Position numbers and translations under genes: made by a program
DNA from: an uncultured Clostridia bacterium
GTDB taxonomy: Bacteria > Bacillota > Clostridia > TANB77 > CAG-508
Direction: 5' to 3'
Length of the DNA: 15,798 nt
Assembly: GCA_948585895.1 (NCBI GenBank)
Contig: CAPBNZ010000025.1
Location: forward strand, 7,660-23,457
The notes under the pieces: generated by a model
Databases searched by the model: none
What the model was told of the DNA's origin: nothing
The model's input: only the letters and a program-made list of their open reading frames with translations
Shown here: positions 1 through 7,497 of the stretch, piece after piece
Numbering within the stretch: position 1 is the stretch's first letter
How the letters are laid out: each line of letters begins with the position of its first letter

Positions 1-59
1 CAACTTTTTTTATTCATTTTAATCACCAGAAATAGTATAACCAAAAACACGCAAAATTA

Positions 60-88
60 TTGACAATTTTAAAAAATAAAAGTATAAT
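60..88 (+). promoter_or_regulatory. Sigma-A type promoter for the 54-residue membrane peptide
   Basis: A perfect -35 TTGACA (60-65) and a perfect -10 TATAAT (83-88) are separated by 17 bases. The ribosome binding site of the following small gene lies about 16 bases further on, so the leader is short. Confidence 0.85.
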
Positions 89-116
89 TAATAAGTAATT
101 AAAAAGGAGAAAAGTG

Positions 117-281
117 ATGTTACAAAAAAATTGGAAAAGAATTGGAATGATAATTTTAATTGTAGCCTGCGTTTTTAATGTTATGGGAAAATTAATACAT
201 AAATTATCATTAAATAAAGAAATGCTATATTCAGCAGAATATATGCAAGAAGAACAACAAAATGAACAAAATCAAAAATAA
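117..281 (+). CDS. Small single-pass membrane protein (54 aa), unknown function
   Basis: A 54-residue ORF begins with ATG six bases after AAGGAGA (104-110). A GTG three bases upstream is in frame but too close to the Shine-Dalgarno. The protein has a short basic start (K4, K7, R8), then one hydrophobic segment (about residues 9-24, I-G-M-I-I-L-I-V-A-C-V-F), then a charged tail ending in a Gln/Glu/Asn-rich stretch (residues 44-54). This suggests an inner-membrane peptide with N-terminus inside by the positive-inside rule, although an uncleaved signal anchor would look the same. A perfect promoter precedes it and a separate promoter for rpmE follows, so it is probably its own transcription unit. 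I do not recognise a family. That it is a real gene is supported by promoter, RBS and composition; its function is unknown. Confidence 0.65.
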   Translation: MLQKNWKRIGMIILIVACVFNVMGKLIHKLSLNKEMLYSAEYMQEEQQNEQNQK

Positions 282-284
282 TAC

Positions 285-313
285 TTGAAAAAAATAAAAA
301 AATATGTTATCAT
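285..313 (+). promoter_or_regulatory. Extended -10 promoter for rpmE
   Basis: TTGAAA (285-290) and TATCAT (308-313) are separated by 17 bases, and a TG at 305-306 gives the TGN extended -10 form. It starts only four bases after the stop of the upstream small gene, so rpmE is independently transcribed with a leader of roughly 40 bases. Confidence 0.75.
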
Positions 314-360
314 AAAAAACAGTCTAATTATTTTAAACATAAGAAAGAGGTGAACTGAAA

Positions 361-561
361 ATGAAAGAAGGAATACATCCTAATTATAACCAAACAACAA
401 TCACATGTGCATGTGGTAATGTTTTAGAAGTTGGATCAACAAAAAAAGATTTAAAAGTAGACGTATGTTCTAAATGTCATCCATATTGGACAGGAAACTT
501 GAGACAAGAAACAGTTGGTGGTAGAGCAGATAAATTCAAGAAAAAATATGGTCTTGCATAA
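361..561 (+). CDS. rpmE: 50S ribosomal protein L31 (zinc-binding form)
   Basis: The 66-residue product has the standard length and sequence of bacterial L31, a protein of the large ribosomal subunit that bridges to the 30S head. It starts with the typical M-K-x-x-I-H-P-x-Y. It is the zinc-binding (C+) type: C16 and C18 pair with C36 and C39 to form the metal site, as opposed to the zinc-free paralogue made under zinc limitation. The C-terminus keeps the usual pattern G-G-R-A-D-K-F-x-K-K-Y. The ATG follows AGAGGTGA (346-353) at a good distance. It stands alone between its own extended -10 promoter and a hairpin terminator, as is common for rpmE in Clostridia. Confidence 0.97.
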   Translation: MKEGIHPNYNQTTITCACGNVLEVGSTKKDLKVDVCSKCHPYWTGNLRQETVGGRADKFKKKYGLA

Positions 562-564
562 TAA

Positions 565-604
565 AAGAGAAAGAGGGATAGTTTAAACTATTTCTCTTTC
601 TTTT
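565..604. terminator. Long hairpin terminator between convergent genes
   Basis: A near-continuous stem of about 20 bp (with a few G-T pairs) is centred on the perfect palindrome ATAGTTTAAACTAT (578-591). The outer arms are A-rich on the left and T-rich on the right, so it can work as a rho-independent terminator in both directions: for rpmE (plus) and for the unknown minus-strand gene ending at 623. Confidence 0.8.
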
Positions 605-622
605 ATTATGAAGTAAAGTTGC

Positions 623-1282
623 TTAAATTTTTGAAATATCTGAATCTTCAATATAATCGTAAACATCTAATTTAATCTTCTTATTGGTTAAAGGCAATAG
701 TACATATCCTTTGGTTGTAAGAAATACAGGATAGTTAAAAGCATTAATAAAAAGTTCAATATTTCCATTATTATTGGAATCATATCCATAACCGATTTCA
801 ATAAAATTGTTTTTCTCATCTTTTACAAAAAGTAAAACATAAGGTCTAAAGTTATTATCCATATCAAGAATTTCATAAGTAGCCAGATACAAATCTATAA
901 ATTTCATATTTTCTAAGGATAAACGTTTTATGTATTTGATGTCTAAAAGATTCATCTTTCTACTATCTTCAGGCATAAAATTATAATTACTTAATTGATT
1001 GACAGGAATACGTTTAGCACTATCTGTAAAATATAAATTAATAGTATTTCCTAAATCATAATCAATATAGCTTTTCATATCTAATTGTCCCCATAAAGTA
1101 AGTAAATCTTCATTATATTTTCTTTTCTTGTTTTTATCTAGAAGTTCTAGTATATAAAGATTTTCAAAGTAGGAATAATCAACAGAGGTAGCAAAACGAC
1201 CTTTTTTGTATAATTTGGTATAATCATATTGATAATTTTTTTTACTAATATTTGTTTTTAATAAAGAATCAAATTTTCCCAT
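623..1282 (-). CDS. Hypothetical cytoplasmic protein (219 aa)
   Basis: I do not recognise a family. The frame is open to a TTG at 1294, but the ATG at 1282 is the better start because GGAGA lies about five bases upstream of it and would otherwise be coding. The protein is soluble (no signal peptide or membrane span), rich in Asn, Lys, Tyr, Asp and Leu, with alternating hydrophobic stretches suggestive of a beta-rich fold in the C-terminal half (for example Y-V-L-L-F-V about 148-153). There is no cysteine. It runs opposite to miaB, with a shared 140-base intergenic region containing facing promoters and a perfect palindrome, and converges on rpmE through the 565-604 hairpin. Codon use is like its neighbours, so nothing marks it as recently acquired. 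Confidence 0.75.
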   Translation of the reverse strand: MGKFDSLLKTNISKKNYQYDYTKLYKKGRFATSVDYSYFENLYILELLDKNKKRKYNEDLLTLWGQLDMKSYIDYDLGNTINLYFTDSAKRIPVNQLSNYNFMPEDSRKMNLLDIKYIKRLSLENMKFIDLYLATYEILDMDNNFRPYVLLFVKDEKNNFIEIGYGYDSNNNGNIELFINAFNYPVFLTTKGYVLLPLTNKKIKLDVYDYIEDSDISKI

Positions 1283-1331
1283 TATTTTCTCCAATCATAA
1301 TTTATATTATATTAGAATAGACAATAATAAG

Positions 1332-1359
1332 ATTATATCATGAAATAGGAAAACTGCAA
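1332..1359 (-). promoter_or_regulatory. Promoter for the minus-strand hypothetical gene
   Basis: Read on the minus strand, TTGCAG (1359-1354) and a perfect TATAAT (1337-1332) are separated by 16 bases, about 50 bases upstream of the chosen ATG. The -35 overlaps the palindrome at 1355-1372. Confidence 0.55.
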
Positions 1360-1372
1360 CAAATTTGTTGCA
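1355..1372. promoter_or_regulatory. 18-bp perfect palindrome, candidate operator
   Basis: TGCAACAAATTTGTTGCA is a perfect inverted repeat with no spacer. It covers the -35 region of the minus-strand promoter and the likely -35 (TTGTTG) of the miaB operon, so a dimeric repressor bound here could control both directions. I cannot name the regulator; the sequence is not followed by a T-run, so it is not a terminator. Confidence 0.5.
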
Positions 1373-1393
1373 AAATATATAAAAATGTAATAA
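1365..1393 (+). promoter_or_regulatory. Probable promoter of the miaB-mutS-folT-ecfA-ecfT operon
   Basis: TTGTTG (1365-1370) and TAATAA (1388-1393) are spaced by 17 bases, with TG at 1386-1387 as an extended -10. It is a weaker match than the other promoters here, but lies at a sensible distance (about 17 bases) before the miaB ribosome binding site. Confidence 0.4.
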
Positions 1394-1421
1394 AATAAGC
1401 AAGTATAATGGAGGTTTTAAA

Positions 1422-2840
1422 GTGGATACATCAAATGAAGTAAAAGAACAAGAAAAATATAGGAAAAAAGTAAAAGAAATAAATCAGAATAAAATACAAA
1501 AATACACCATGCTAACAATGGGATGTCAATTAAATGAAAACGATTCAGAGAAATTATGTGGTATGTTAGAACAAATGGGATATCAAAGAACAAATAATCA
1601 AAAAGAAGCAGATTTAGCGTTATTTAATACTTGTTGTGTTAGAGAAAATGCTGAAGACAAACTATTTGGTAAATTAGGAGAACTAAAAAGGTTAAAAGAA
1701 GAAAAGGGGATAATCATAGCAATTGGTGGTTGCATGATGCAAGAAAAGCATATTACAGATAAAATTAAAGAGAGTTATCCTTTTGTAGATATTTTATTTG
1801 GAACTCATACCCTACATAAATTTCCAGAAAATTTATATAAAGTTTTAGAAGAAAAGAAAAAATTAGAAGACATCATAGATATTGATGGCAAAATTTATGA
1901 AGGATTACCCATCAAAAGAGATAGCAATATCAAAGCATCTGTCACCATTATGAATGGATGTAACAATTTTTGCAGTTACTGTATTGTACCTTATGTACGT
2001 GGAAGAGAAAGAAGTAGGAAACCAAGAGATGTTATTAATGAAGTAAGAGAATTAGCAAGGCGTGGATACCAAGAAATAACGTTACTAGGTCAAAACGTTA
2101 ATTCTTATTTAAGGGTAGAAAGAGAAAGAGGAATGGAATTGGAAGCATACGAAGGAGTCAATTCTTTTGCAACCCTCTTAAAAGCCATTAACAAAATAGA
2201 AGGAATAGAAAGAATTCGATTTGTATCACCACATCCAAAAGATTTTACCGATGATGTCATGGAAGCCATTGCAAGCTGTGATAAGGTATGTAAATTAGTG
2301 CATTTACCATTACAATCTGGAAATAGCAAAGTTTTAAAGGAAATGAATCGAAATTACACAAAAGAACAATATTTAACTTTAGTAGAAACAATGAAAGCAA
2401 AGATACCAGACTTAACATTATCTACTGATATTATTGTTGGCTTTCCAGGAGAAACAGATGAAGAATTTGAAGATACATTAGATGTAGTAAGAAAAGTAAA
2501 ATTTGAACAAGTGTATATGTTTATTTACTCTAGAAGAGTGGGAACGCCAGGCGATAAAATGGAAAATCAAATTCCAGAAGAACACAAACATAATAGATTT
2601 AATAAACTAAAAGCATTAGTAGAAAGTCAAATTGAAGAAAATAATCAAAAATATGTAGGAAGTGTGCAAAGAGTTTTAGTAGAAGGAGAGAGCAAAAATA
2701 ACAAAGAATTATTAACAGGAAGAACAGATAGTAATAAAGTTGTTATTTTTGAAGCAAGTAGAGAATTAATAGGAAAAGTAATCGATTTAAAAATTGTTTC
2801 AGAACATATGTGGTACTTGAAAGGAGAAATAGAAATATGA
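1422..2840 (+). CDS. miaB: tRNA-2-methylthio-N6-dimethylallyladenosine synthase (MiaB)
   Basis: MiaB is a radical-SAM methylthiotransferase that converts i6A37 to ms2i6A37 in tRNAs reading UNN codons. All three domains are visible in 472 residues. The N-terminal UPF0004 domain (about 27-145) carries the auxiliary-cluster cysteines C35, C71 and C104 in T-M-G-C-Q-L-N, N-T-C-C-V-R-E-N-A and G-G-C-M-M-Q. The radical-SAM core has C180-x3-C184-x2-C187. A C-terminal TRAM domain spans about 405-472. The subtype is supported by strong similarity to MiaB motifs and by the mutS neighbour, typical of Clostridia. The GTG start follows GGAGGT (1410-1415). A lysine/glutamate-rich extension of about 25 residues precedes the core. 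The stop codon overlaps the mutS start (ATGA), so the two are translationally coupled. First gene of a five-gene operon. Confidence 0.95.
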   Translation: MDTSNEVKEQEKYRKKVKEINQNKIQKYTMLTMGCQLNENDSEKLCGMLEQMGYQRTNNQKEADLALFNTCCVRENAEDKLFGKLGELKRLKEEKGIIIAIGGCMMQEKHITDKIKESYPFVDILFGTHTLHKFPENLYKVLEEKKKLEDIIDIDGKIYEGLPIKRDSNIKASVTIMNGCNNFCSYCIVPYVRGRERSRKPRDVINEVRELARRGYQEITLLGQNVNSYLRVERERGMELEAYEGVNSFATLLKAINKIEGIERIRFVSPHPKDFTDDVMEAIASCDKVCKLVHLPLQSGNSKVLKEMNRNYTKEQYLTLVETMKAKIPDLTLSTDIIVGFPGETDEEFEDTLDVVRKVKFEQVYMFIYSRRVGTPGDKMENQIPEEHKHNRFNKLKALVESQIEENNQKYVGSVQRVLVEGESKNNKELLTGRTDSNKVVIFEASRELIGKVIDLKIVSEHMWYLKGEIEI

Positions 2841-5461
2841 CAGAAAAAGCACAATATTCACCAATGATGCAAAAATATTTAGAAACCAAAGAAGAATATA
2901 ACGATTGTATTTTATTTTATCGATTAGGAGACTTTTATGAAATGTTCTTTGATGATGCAATTTTGGTAGCAAGAGAACTAGAAATAACTTTAACAGGAAA
3001 AGATTGTGGACAAGCCGAGAAAGCACCAATGGCAGGAGTTCCACATCATGCAGCAGAAATGTATATTGCAAAACTAGTAGGAAAAGGATATAAAGTAGCC
3101 ATTTGTGAACAATTAGAAAATCCAAAAGAAGCAAAAGGGATTGTAAAAAGGGGTGTGATTCGTGTTGTTACACCTGGAACGATAGTAGAGAGCAATATGC
3201 TAGAGGAAAGAAAAAATAATTATATCATGTCAATCTTTAAATCAGGTATTTACTTTGGTATCAGTATTTGTGATATATCAACAGGTGAATTTTATTGTGC
3301 AGAAATAAAAGACAATCATAATTTTCCTATGTTATTAGATGAAATTGCAAGGTATATGCCATCTGAATTAGTGGTTAATTCTATGATGGCAGATTGTAGT
3401 GAAGAAATGGGTAAAATTAAAGAAAGATTTGAAAATGTTTATATTACAAAATTGAATGATAAATTTTTTCAAACAGAAGTAGACAATTTAGAATTAAGAT
3501 TTAGCATTGTGGATAATAATGATAAGAAAATACAAAATTTTTCAGAAAAAGTATTAGCTATTTGTTCGATTCATGCTTTGGTAGAATATATAGAACAAAC
3601 ACAAAAAACAACTTTAGACCATATTAATAAAATTATTGTATATCAATTATCCAGGTATATGGCATTAGATATTAATGCTAGAAGAAACTTAGAAATTACA
3701 GAAAAGTTAAGAGATAAATCGAAAAAAGGAACTTTATTATGGGTATTAGATAAAACATCTACTTCAATGGGAGGAAGAGCCTTAAGAAGATGGTTAAATG
3801 ACCCTCTTGTAGATGTTTCAGAAATTAATAGAAGACTAGATGCTGTAAAAGAACTAAAAGATGATGTCATATTGAGAGGAGATATGATAGAGAGTCTCAA
3901 AAAAGTATATGACATTGAACGTCTAGCAGGCAAAATGGCCTATGGAAATGCCAATGCAAGAGACATGATTACCTTAAAAAACTCTTTGCTAAAATTGCCA
4001 GAAATAAAAAAATGTTTAGCTAATTGCAAAACAGATGTATTAAAAGATTTAGCAGATAACCTAGACGAATTACAAGATATGTATCAGTTAATTGATAGTG
4101 CTATTATGGATGACCCACCAATGACAATTAAAGATGGTGATATTATCAAATTAGGATATGACAAAGAAATTGACACGTTAAAAACAGCACAAGTAGAAGG
4201 TAAAAATTGGCTAGTGCAATTAGAACTAGAAGAAAGAGAAAAAACAGGAATTAAGAACTTAAAAATAGGATTCAATAAAGTGTTTGGTTATTTTATTGAG
4301 GTAACAAAATCCTATCTAAATCAAGTACCAAACCGCTTTGTTAGAAAACAGACTTTAACCAATGCGGAAAGATATATAACAGAAGAATTAAAAAATTTAG
4401 AAAATCAAATCTTAGGAGCAGAAGAAAAAGTAGTAAACCTAGAATATAATGCTTTTGTACAAATAAGAGAGGAAATTGCTAATAATGTAAAAAGATTACA
4501 AAAAACCAGTGAAGTAGTAGCTAGTTTAGATGTTTTAACCTCTTTTGCAGAAGTAGCAGAAGACATGAATTATTGTATGCCAGAAGTCAACTCTTCTGGG
4601 ATAATTGATATCAAAAACGGAAGACATCCTGTCATTGAAAAAATACTAGGAGCAGGAAGCTTTGTTGAAAATGATACCTATTTAGATAAACAAGAAAATC
4701 GTCTATCCATTATTACTGGACCAAACATGGCAGGTAAATCTACCTATATGAGGCAAGTGGCTTTAATTACTTTGATGGCACAAGTAGGAAGTTTTGTACC
4801 AGCTGAATTTGCTAAAATAGGGGTAGTTGATAAAATTTTTACCAGAGTAGGAGCATCAGATGATTTAAGTATGGGACAAAGTACCTTTATGGTAGAAATG
4901 ATGGAAGTAGCCACTATCTTAAAAGAAGCAACCGAAAATAGTTTGGTTATTTTAGACGAAATTGGAAGAGGAACATCTACTTATGATGGATTATCTATTG
5001 CATGGGCAGTTGCTGAATTTATTAGTAATAAAGAGAAATGTGGAGCCAAAACATTATTTGCTACTCATTATCATGAATTAACAGAATTAGAAGACAAAAT
5101 AGAGGGAATTAAAAATTATTCCATTGCTGTTAAAGAAAAAGGAGAAGATATTATCTTCTTAAGAAAGATTATAAGAGGAGGAGCAGATGAAAGTTACGGT
5201 ATCCATGTTGCTCGTTTAGCAGGTGTACCAAAAGTGGTGACGAAAAAAGCAGATGAGATATTACGTTCTTTAGAAAGAAAAAACATTGTAACTGGTAAAA
5301 AACAAGAGAAACAGGACAAAAAACAAGTAGAGGGACAGTTTGATATGTATCATTATAAATTAGCAGAGATTGCTCATGAAGTAGATAAAATTAATTTAAA
5401 TGAATTGACACCAATTGATGCACTCAATACATTAGTAAGAATAAAAGAAAAAATGAAATAA
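2837..5461 (+). CDS. mutS: DNA mismatch repair protein MutS
   Basis: MutS recognises mismatches and small loops in DNA and recruits MutL through an ATP-dependent clamp. The 874-residue protein is full length. The mismatch-reading motif F33-Y-E35 sits in G-D-F-Y-E-M-F near the N-terminus. Lever and clamp regions occupy about 270-560. The ATPase has Walker A G-P-N-M-A-G-K-S-T (628-636) and Walker B with D707-E708, followed by the G-R-G-T-S-T-Y-D-G signature. The C-terminal helix-turn-helix region ends in a short dimerisation-like tail. The ATG at 2837 overlaps the miaB stop and is preceded by AAGGAG (2821-2826); the frame is open further upstream (to 2810) but that lies inside miaB without an RBS. 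mutL is not next to it; folT follows after 18 bases. Confidence 0.97.
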   Translation: MTEKAQYSPMMQKYLETKEEYNDCILFYRLGDFYEMFFDDAILVARELEITLTGKDCGQAEKAPMAGVPHHAAEMYIAKLVGKGYKVAICEQLENPKEAKGIVKRGVIRVVTPGTIVESNMLEERKNNYIMSIFKSGIYFGISICDISTGEFYCAEIKDNHNFPMLLDEIARYMPSELVVNSMMADCSEEMGKIKERFENVYITKLNDKFFQTEVDNLELRFSIVDNNDKKIQNFSEKVLAICSIHALVEYIEQTQKTTLDHINKIIVYQLSRYMALDINARRNLEITEKLRDKSKKGTLLWVLDKTSTSMGGRALRRWLNDPLVDVSEINRRLDAVKELKDDVILRGDMIESLKKVYDIERLAGKMAYGNANARDMITLKNSLLKLPEIKKCLANCKTDVLKDLADNLDELQDMYQLIDSAIMDDPPMTIKDGDIIKLGYDKEIDTLKTAQVEGKNWLVQLELEEREKTGIKNLKIGFNKVFGYFIEVTKSYLNQVPNRFVRKQTLTNAERYITEELKNLENQILGAEEKVVNLEYNAFVQIREEIANNVKRLQKTSEVVASLDVLTSFAEVAEDMNYCMPEVNSSGIIDIKNGRHPVIEKILGAGSFVENDTYLDKQENRLSIITGPNMAGKSTYMRQVALITLMAQVGSFVPAEFAKIGVVDKIFTRVGASDDLSMGQSTFMVEMMEVATILKEATENSLVILDEIGRGTSTYDGLSIAWAVAEFISNKEKCGAKTLFATHYHELTELEDKIEGIKNYSIAVKEKGEDIIFLRKIIRGGADESYGIHVARLAGVPKVVTKKADEILRSLERKNIVTGKKQEKQDKKQVEGQFDMYHYKLAEIAHEVDKINLNELTPIDALNTLVRIKEKMK

Positions 5462-5479
5462 TGAAAGGAATGAATTAAA

Positions 5480-6016
5480 ATGTCAAAAAATAAAAAAATA
5501 ATATTATCAGCACTATTATTGGCACTATTAATTATACTATCTAGATTTTTATCGATTAAAACCCCAATTGTGACTATTAGCTTTTCTTTTGTGCCAACCA
5601 TGTTATGTGCCATTTGGTTAGGACCAAAGTGGACAGTATTAATTAATGTTCTTGCTGATTTAATTGGTGCTACCTTGTTTCCGTTTGGTTCGTTTTTTAT
5701 TGGATATACGATTACCACAGCAGTTGCAGCATTGATTTATGGTGTATTATTATTTAAAAAGGAAGAAGATACCTATACAGAAAAGCAATTTATCATAAGA
5801 GTTCTATTAGCATGCATCTTAGTTACAGGAATTGCTAATATAGGGTTAAATACATTATGGCTAAGTATTACAACAGGAAAAGCTTTTATGGTATTAATAG
5901 CATCAAGATTAGTAAAAGAATTGGTTATGATACCAATAAAAGTAATAACTATAATTTTCTTAGAGAGAGCTTTAAGAAAACCATTTAATAAATATTTAAG
6001 AGGTCAAAATGATTAA
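5480..6016 (+). CDS. folT: Folate-family ECF transporter S component (FolT)
   Basis: This is the substrate-binding membrane subunit of an energy-coupling factor importer, most likely for folate. The 178-residue protein has about six hydrophobic spans (about 6-24, 32-49, 53-68, 71-92, 106-130, 136-162). Family hallmarks are the A-L-L-L-A stretch in helix 1 (A-x3-A, the usual EcfT contact), R22-F-L-S-I-K-T-P, S-F-S-F-V-P-T (34-40), the long W-L-G-P segment, and G-L-N-T-L-W-L-S (122-129). Folate specificity is inferred from similarity to the FolT family, not proven. The gene starts 18 bases after mutS with AAAGGA upstream, overlaps ecfA by eight bases, and is followed by its own energising subunits. 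Confidence 0.85.
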   Translation: MSKNKKIILSALLLALLIILSRFLSIKTPIVTISFSFVPTMLCAIWLGPKWTVLINVLADLIGATLFPFGSFFIGYTITTAVAALIYGVLLFKKEEDTYTEKQFIIRVLLACILVTGIANIGLNTLWLSITTGKAFMVLIASRLVKELVMIPIKVITIIFLERALRKPFNKYLRGQND

Positions 6017-6824
6017 AGTAAGAAACGTAACCTATGGATATAAGAAGGAAAATGACATATTAAAAGATATTACAATTGACATAAAGGATAATGAAACGAT
6101 TGTAGTTATGGGGAGAAATGGATCTGGAAAATCGACCCTTGGAAAATTGATTTCTGGGATTATTAGACCAAAAGAAGGAAAAATCTTAATCGATGATTTA
6201 GATATAGCAGATAAGAAAAATAAAGAGGAAATCCGAAAAAAAATAGGAATTGTATTTCAAAATCCAGAAAACCAGATTATTTTTAATAATATAAAGGATG
6301 AGTTATCATTTGCTTTAAAAGATTTAAAAAGTGAAGAAGTAGAAAAACGTATACATGAGGTATTAAGTAAAGTACACATGGAAGACAAAATAAAAGATGA
6401 TTTATATGAATTATCTTTAGGTCAAAAACAAAGAATCGTTATTAGTGAAATACTTGCTAAGCATCCAAAATATATTGTATTTGATGAGCCAACTACCATG
6501 ATTGATAGCAAAGGCAAGGAAAAGATACACAATATCATAGAAGAATTAAAAAAAGAGGGCTATACGATTTTATATATAACAAATATGGCAGAAGAAATAT
6601 TACTAGCAGATAGAATTCTCATATTAGATAATGGCAGAATAGTAGAAGAAATAAAAAGAGAAGAATTATTAGATAAGTTACAAGTAATGGAACAGTATGA
6701 TATTAAAATTCCAGTTTTATTAGAGATATTACAGGAGCTTAAAAAAGAAAAATTTGAAATCAATCTAAAAGATTATTCTGTTCAAGAATTGGTAATTAAA
6801 TTAAAGGAAATGATAAAAAAATGA
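6009..6824 (+). CDS. ecfA: ECF transporter ATPase (EcfA type), H-loop His replaced by Asn
   Basis: A 271-residue ABC ATPase of the CbiO/EcfA type that should power the adjacent FolT-EcfT membrane pair. Visible motifs: Walker A G-R-N-G-S-G-K-S-T (35-43), Q-loop Q84 in F-Q-N-P-E-N-Q, signature L-S-L-G-Q (135-139), Walker B Y-I-V-F-D-E-P-T (155-162) with catalytic E160. The switch or H-loop, normally I-T-H-D in this family, reads Y-I-T-N-M-A-E-E, so the conserved His is N192. The rest of the protein, including a C-terminal domain of about 60 residues, is intact. Only one ATPase gene is present, so a homodimer with two Asn switches is expected unless a second EcfA from elsewhere pairs with it. 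The start is preceded by AGAGGT; the stop overlaps the ecfT ATG (ATGA). Confidence 0.88.
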   Translation: MIKVRNVTYGYKKENDILKDITIDIKDNETIVVMGRNGSGKSTLGKLISGIIRPKEGKILIDDLDIADKKNKEEIRKKIGIVFQNPENQIIFNNIKDELSFALKDLKSEEVEKRIHEVLSKVHMEDKIKDDLYELSLGQKQRIVISEILAKHPKYIVFDEPTTMIDSKGKEKIHNIIEELKKEGYTILYITNMAEEILLADRILILDNGRIVEEIKREELLDKLQVMEQYDIKIPVLLEILQELKKEKFEINLKDYSVQELVIKLKEMIKK

Positions 6825-7387
6825 AAAATGTTATTATGTTTTTGAGTTTTGTTATATATGCAACTTTTATATTTTTTATTAACAATTATACACTACTTTT
6901 AATTGTGTTATTATTAAATGTTTTAGCAATGATAATATTTCAAATCCATCTAAGAGGCACAATTAGGAATTTATTAAAAATCTTGCCATTTGTGTTGTTT
7001 ACAGTTGTTATTAATGGCATTTTATCTGGTTATGAATATGCCATTTTTATAGGAATTAAGTTGATTTTAGTATGTAATATCACCTATATTTATTCCAAGA
7101 CAACAACAGTAAGGGGGATAGCCGGTACAATAAAAATATTGTGTTTACCATTGAAACTAATTAAAATAAATCCAGAAGAAATCGAGTTGCTAGTTTGTAT
7201 TTCTTTATCTATGATACCAATTCTAAAAAAAGAATATAGTCAATTGAAAGAAGCATGTATAGTAAAAGGAATCAAGATAAATAGTAAGAATATGAAAATT
7301 ATATTAGCAAAAGCAATGATTTCTATTATGAAAAGAGTAAATGAAATAGAAGAATCTATTATAGAAAAAGGATATGGAGAAATATAA
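6821..7387 (+). CDS. ecfT: ECF transporter transmembrane component (EcfT), short and divergent
   Basis: Position after folT and ecfA, four to five N-terminal hydrophobic spans (within about 1-92) and a cytoplasmic helical C-terminal part identify the T component, which couples the ATPases to the S protein. At 188 residues it is shorter than the usual 250-270. The two coupling motifs, normally Ala-Arg-Gly, appear as V148-K149-G150 and E182-K183-G184, keeping a basic residue before Gly. The first lies in Q-L-K-E-A-C-I-V-K-G, the second at the very C-terminus (E-K-G-Y-G-E-I), so the family's last helix is missing or reduced. Last gene of the operon. The assignment rests on context plus these motifs; sequence alone would give a less sure call. 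Confidence 0.78.
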   Translation: MKNVIMFLSFVIYATFIFFINNYTLLLIVLLLNVLAMIIFQIHLRGTIRNLLKILPFVLFTVVINGILSGYEYAIFIGIKLILVCNITYIYSKTTTVRGIAGTIKILCLPLKLIKINPEEIELLVCISLSMIPILKKEYSQLKEACIVKGIKINSKNMKIILAKAMISIMKRVNEIEESIIEKGYGEI

Positions 7388-7417
7388 AATTAACTAAAAA
7401 GTACAAAATATTTTTAG

Positions 7418-7475
7418 CAATGTTATTAGTTATGTTATTCTGATAGGATAACGCAAACTAATAACATTGTTTTTT
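7418..7475 (+). terminator. Rho-independent terminator of the miaB-ecfT operon
   Basis: A perfect 14-bp stem pairs CAATGTTATTAGTT (7418-7431) with AACTAATAACATTG (7456-7469), followed by six T (7470-7475). The 24-base loop contains a further short inverted repeat (GTTAT/ATAAC), so the top may fold into a smaller hairpin. Confidence 0.9.
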
Positions 7476-7497
7476 ACACCTTACGTTTTTTTATTTA

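Noticed and set aside
1404..1409. TATAAT just before miaB as a -10 element
   Set aside because: It abuts the miaB ribosome binding site (1410-1415) and has no -35 at the proper distance.
2799..3134. 111-codon open frame on the minus strand opposite mutS
   Set aside because: Leu-rich antisense shadow of the mutS N-terminal region without a ribosome binding site.
5462..5479. A THF riboswitch controlling folT
   Set aside because: Only 18 bases separate mutS and folT, too little for any riboswitch.
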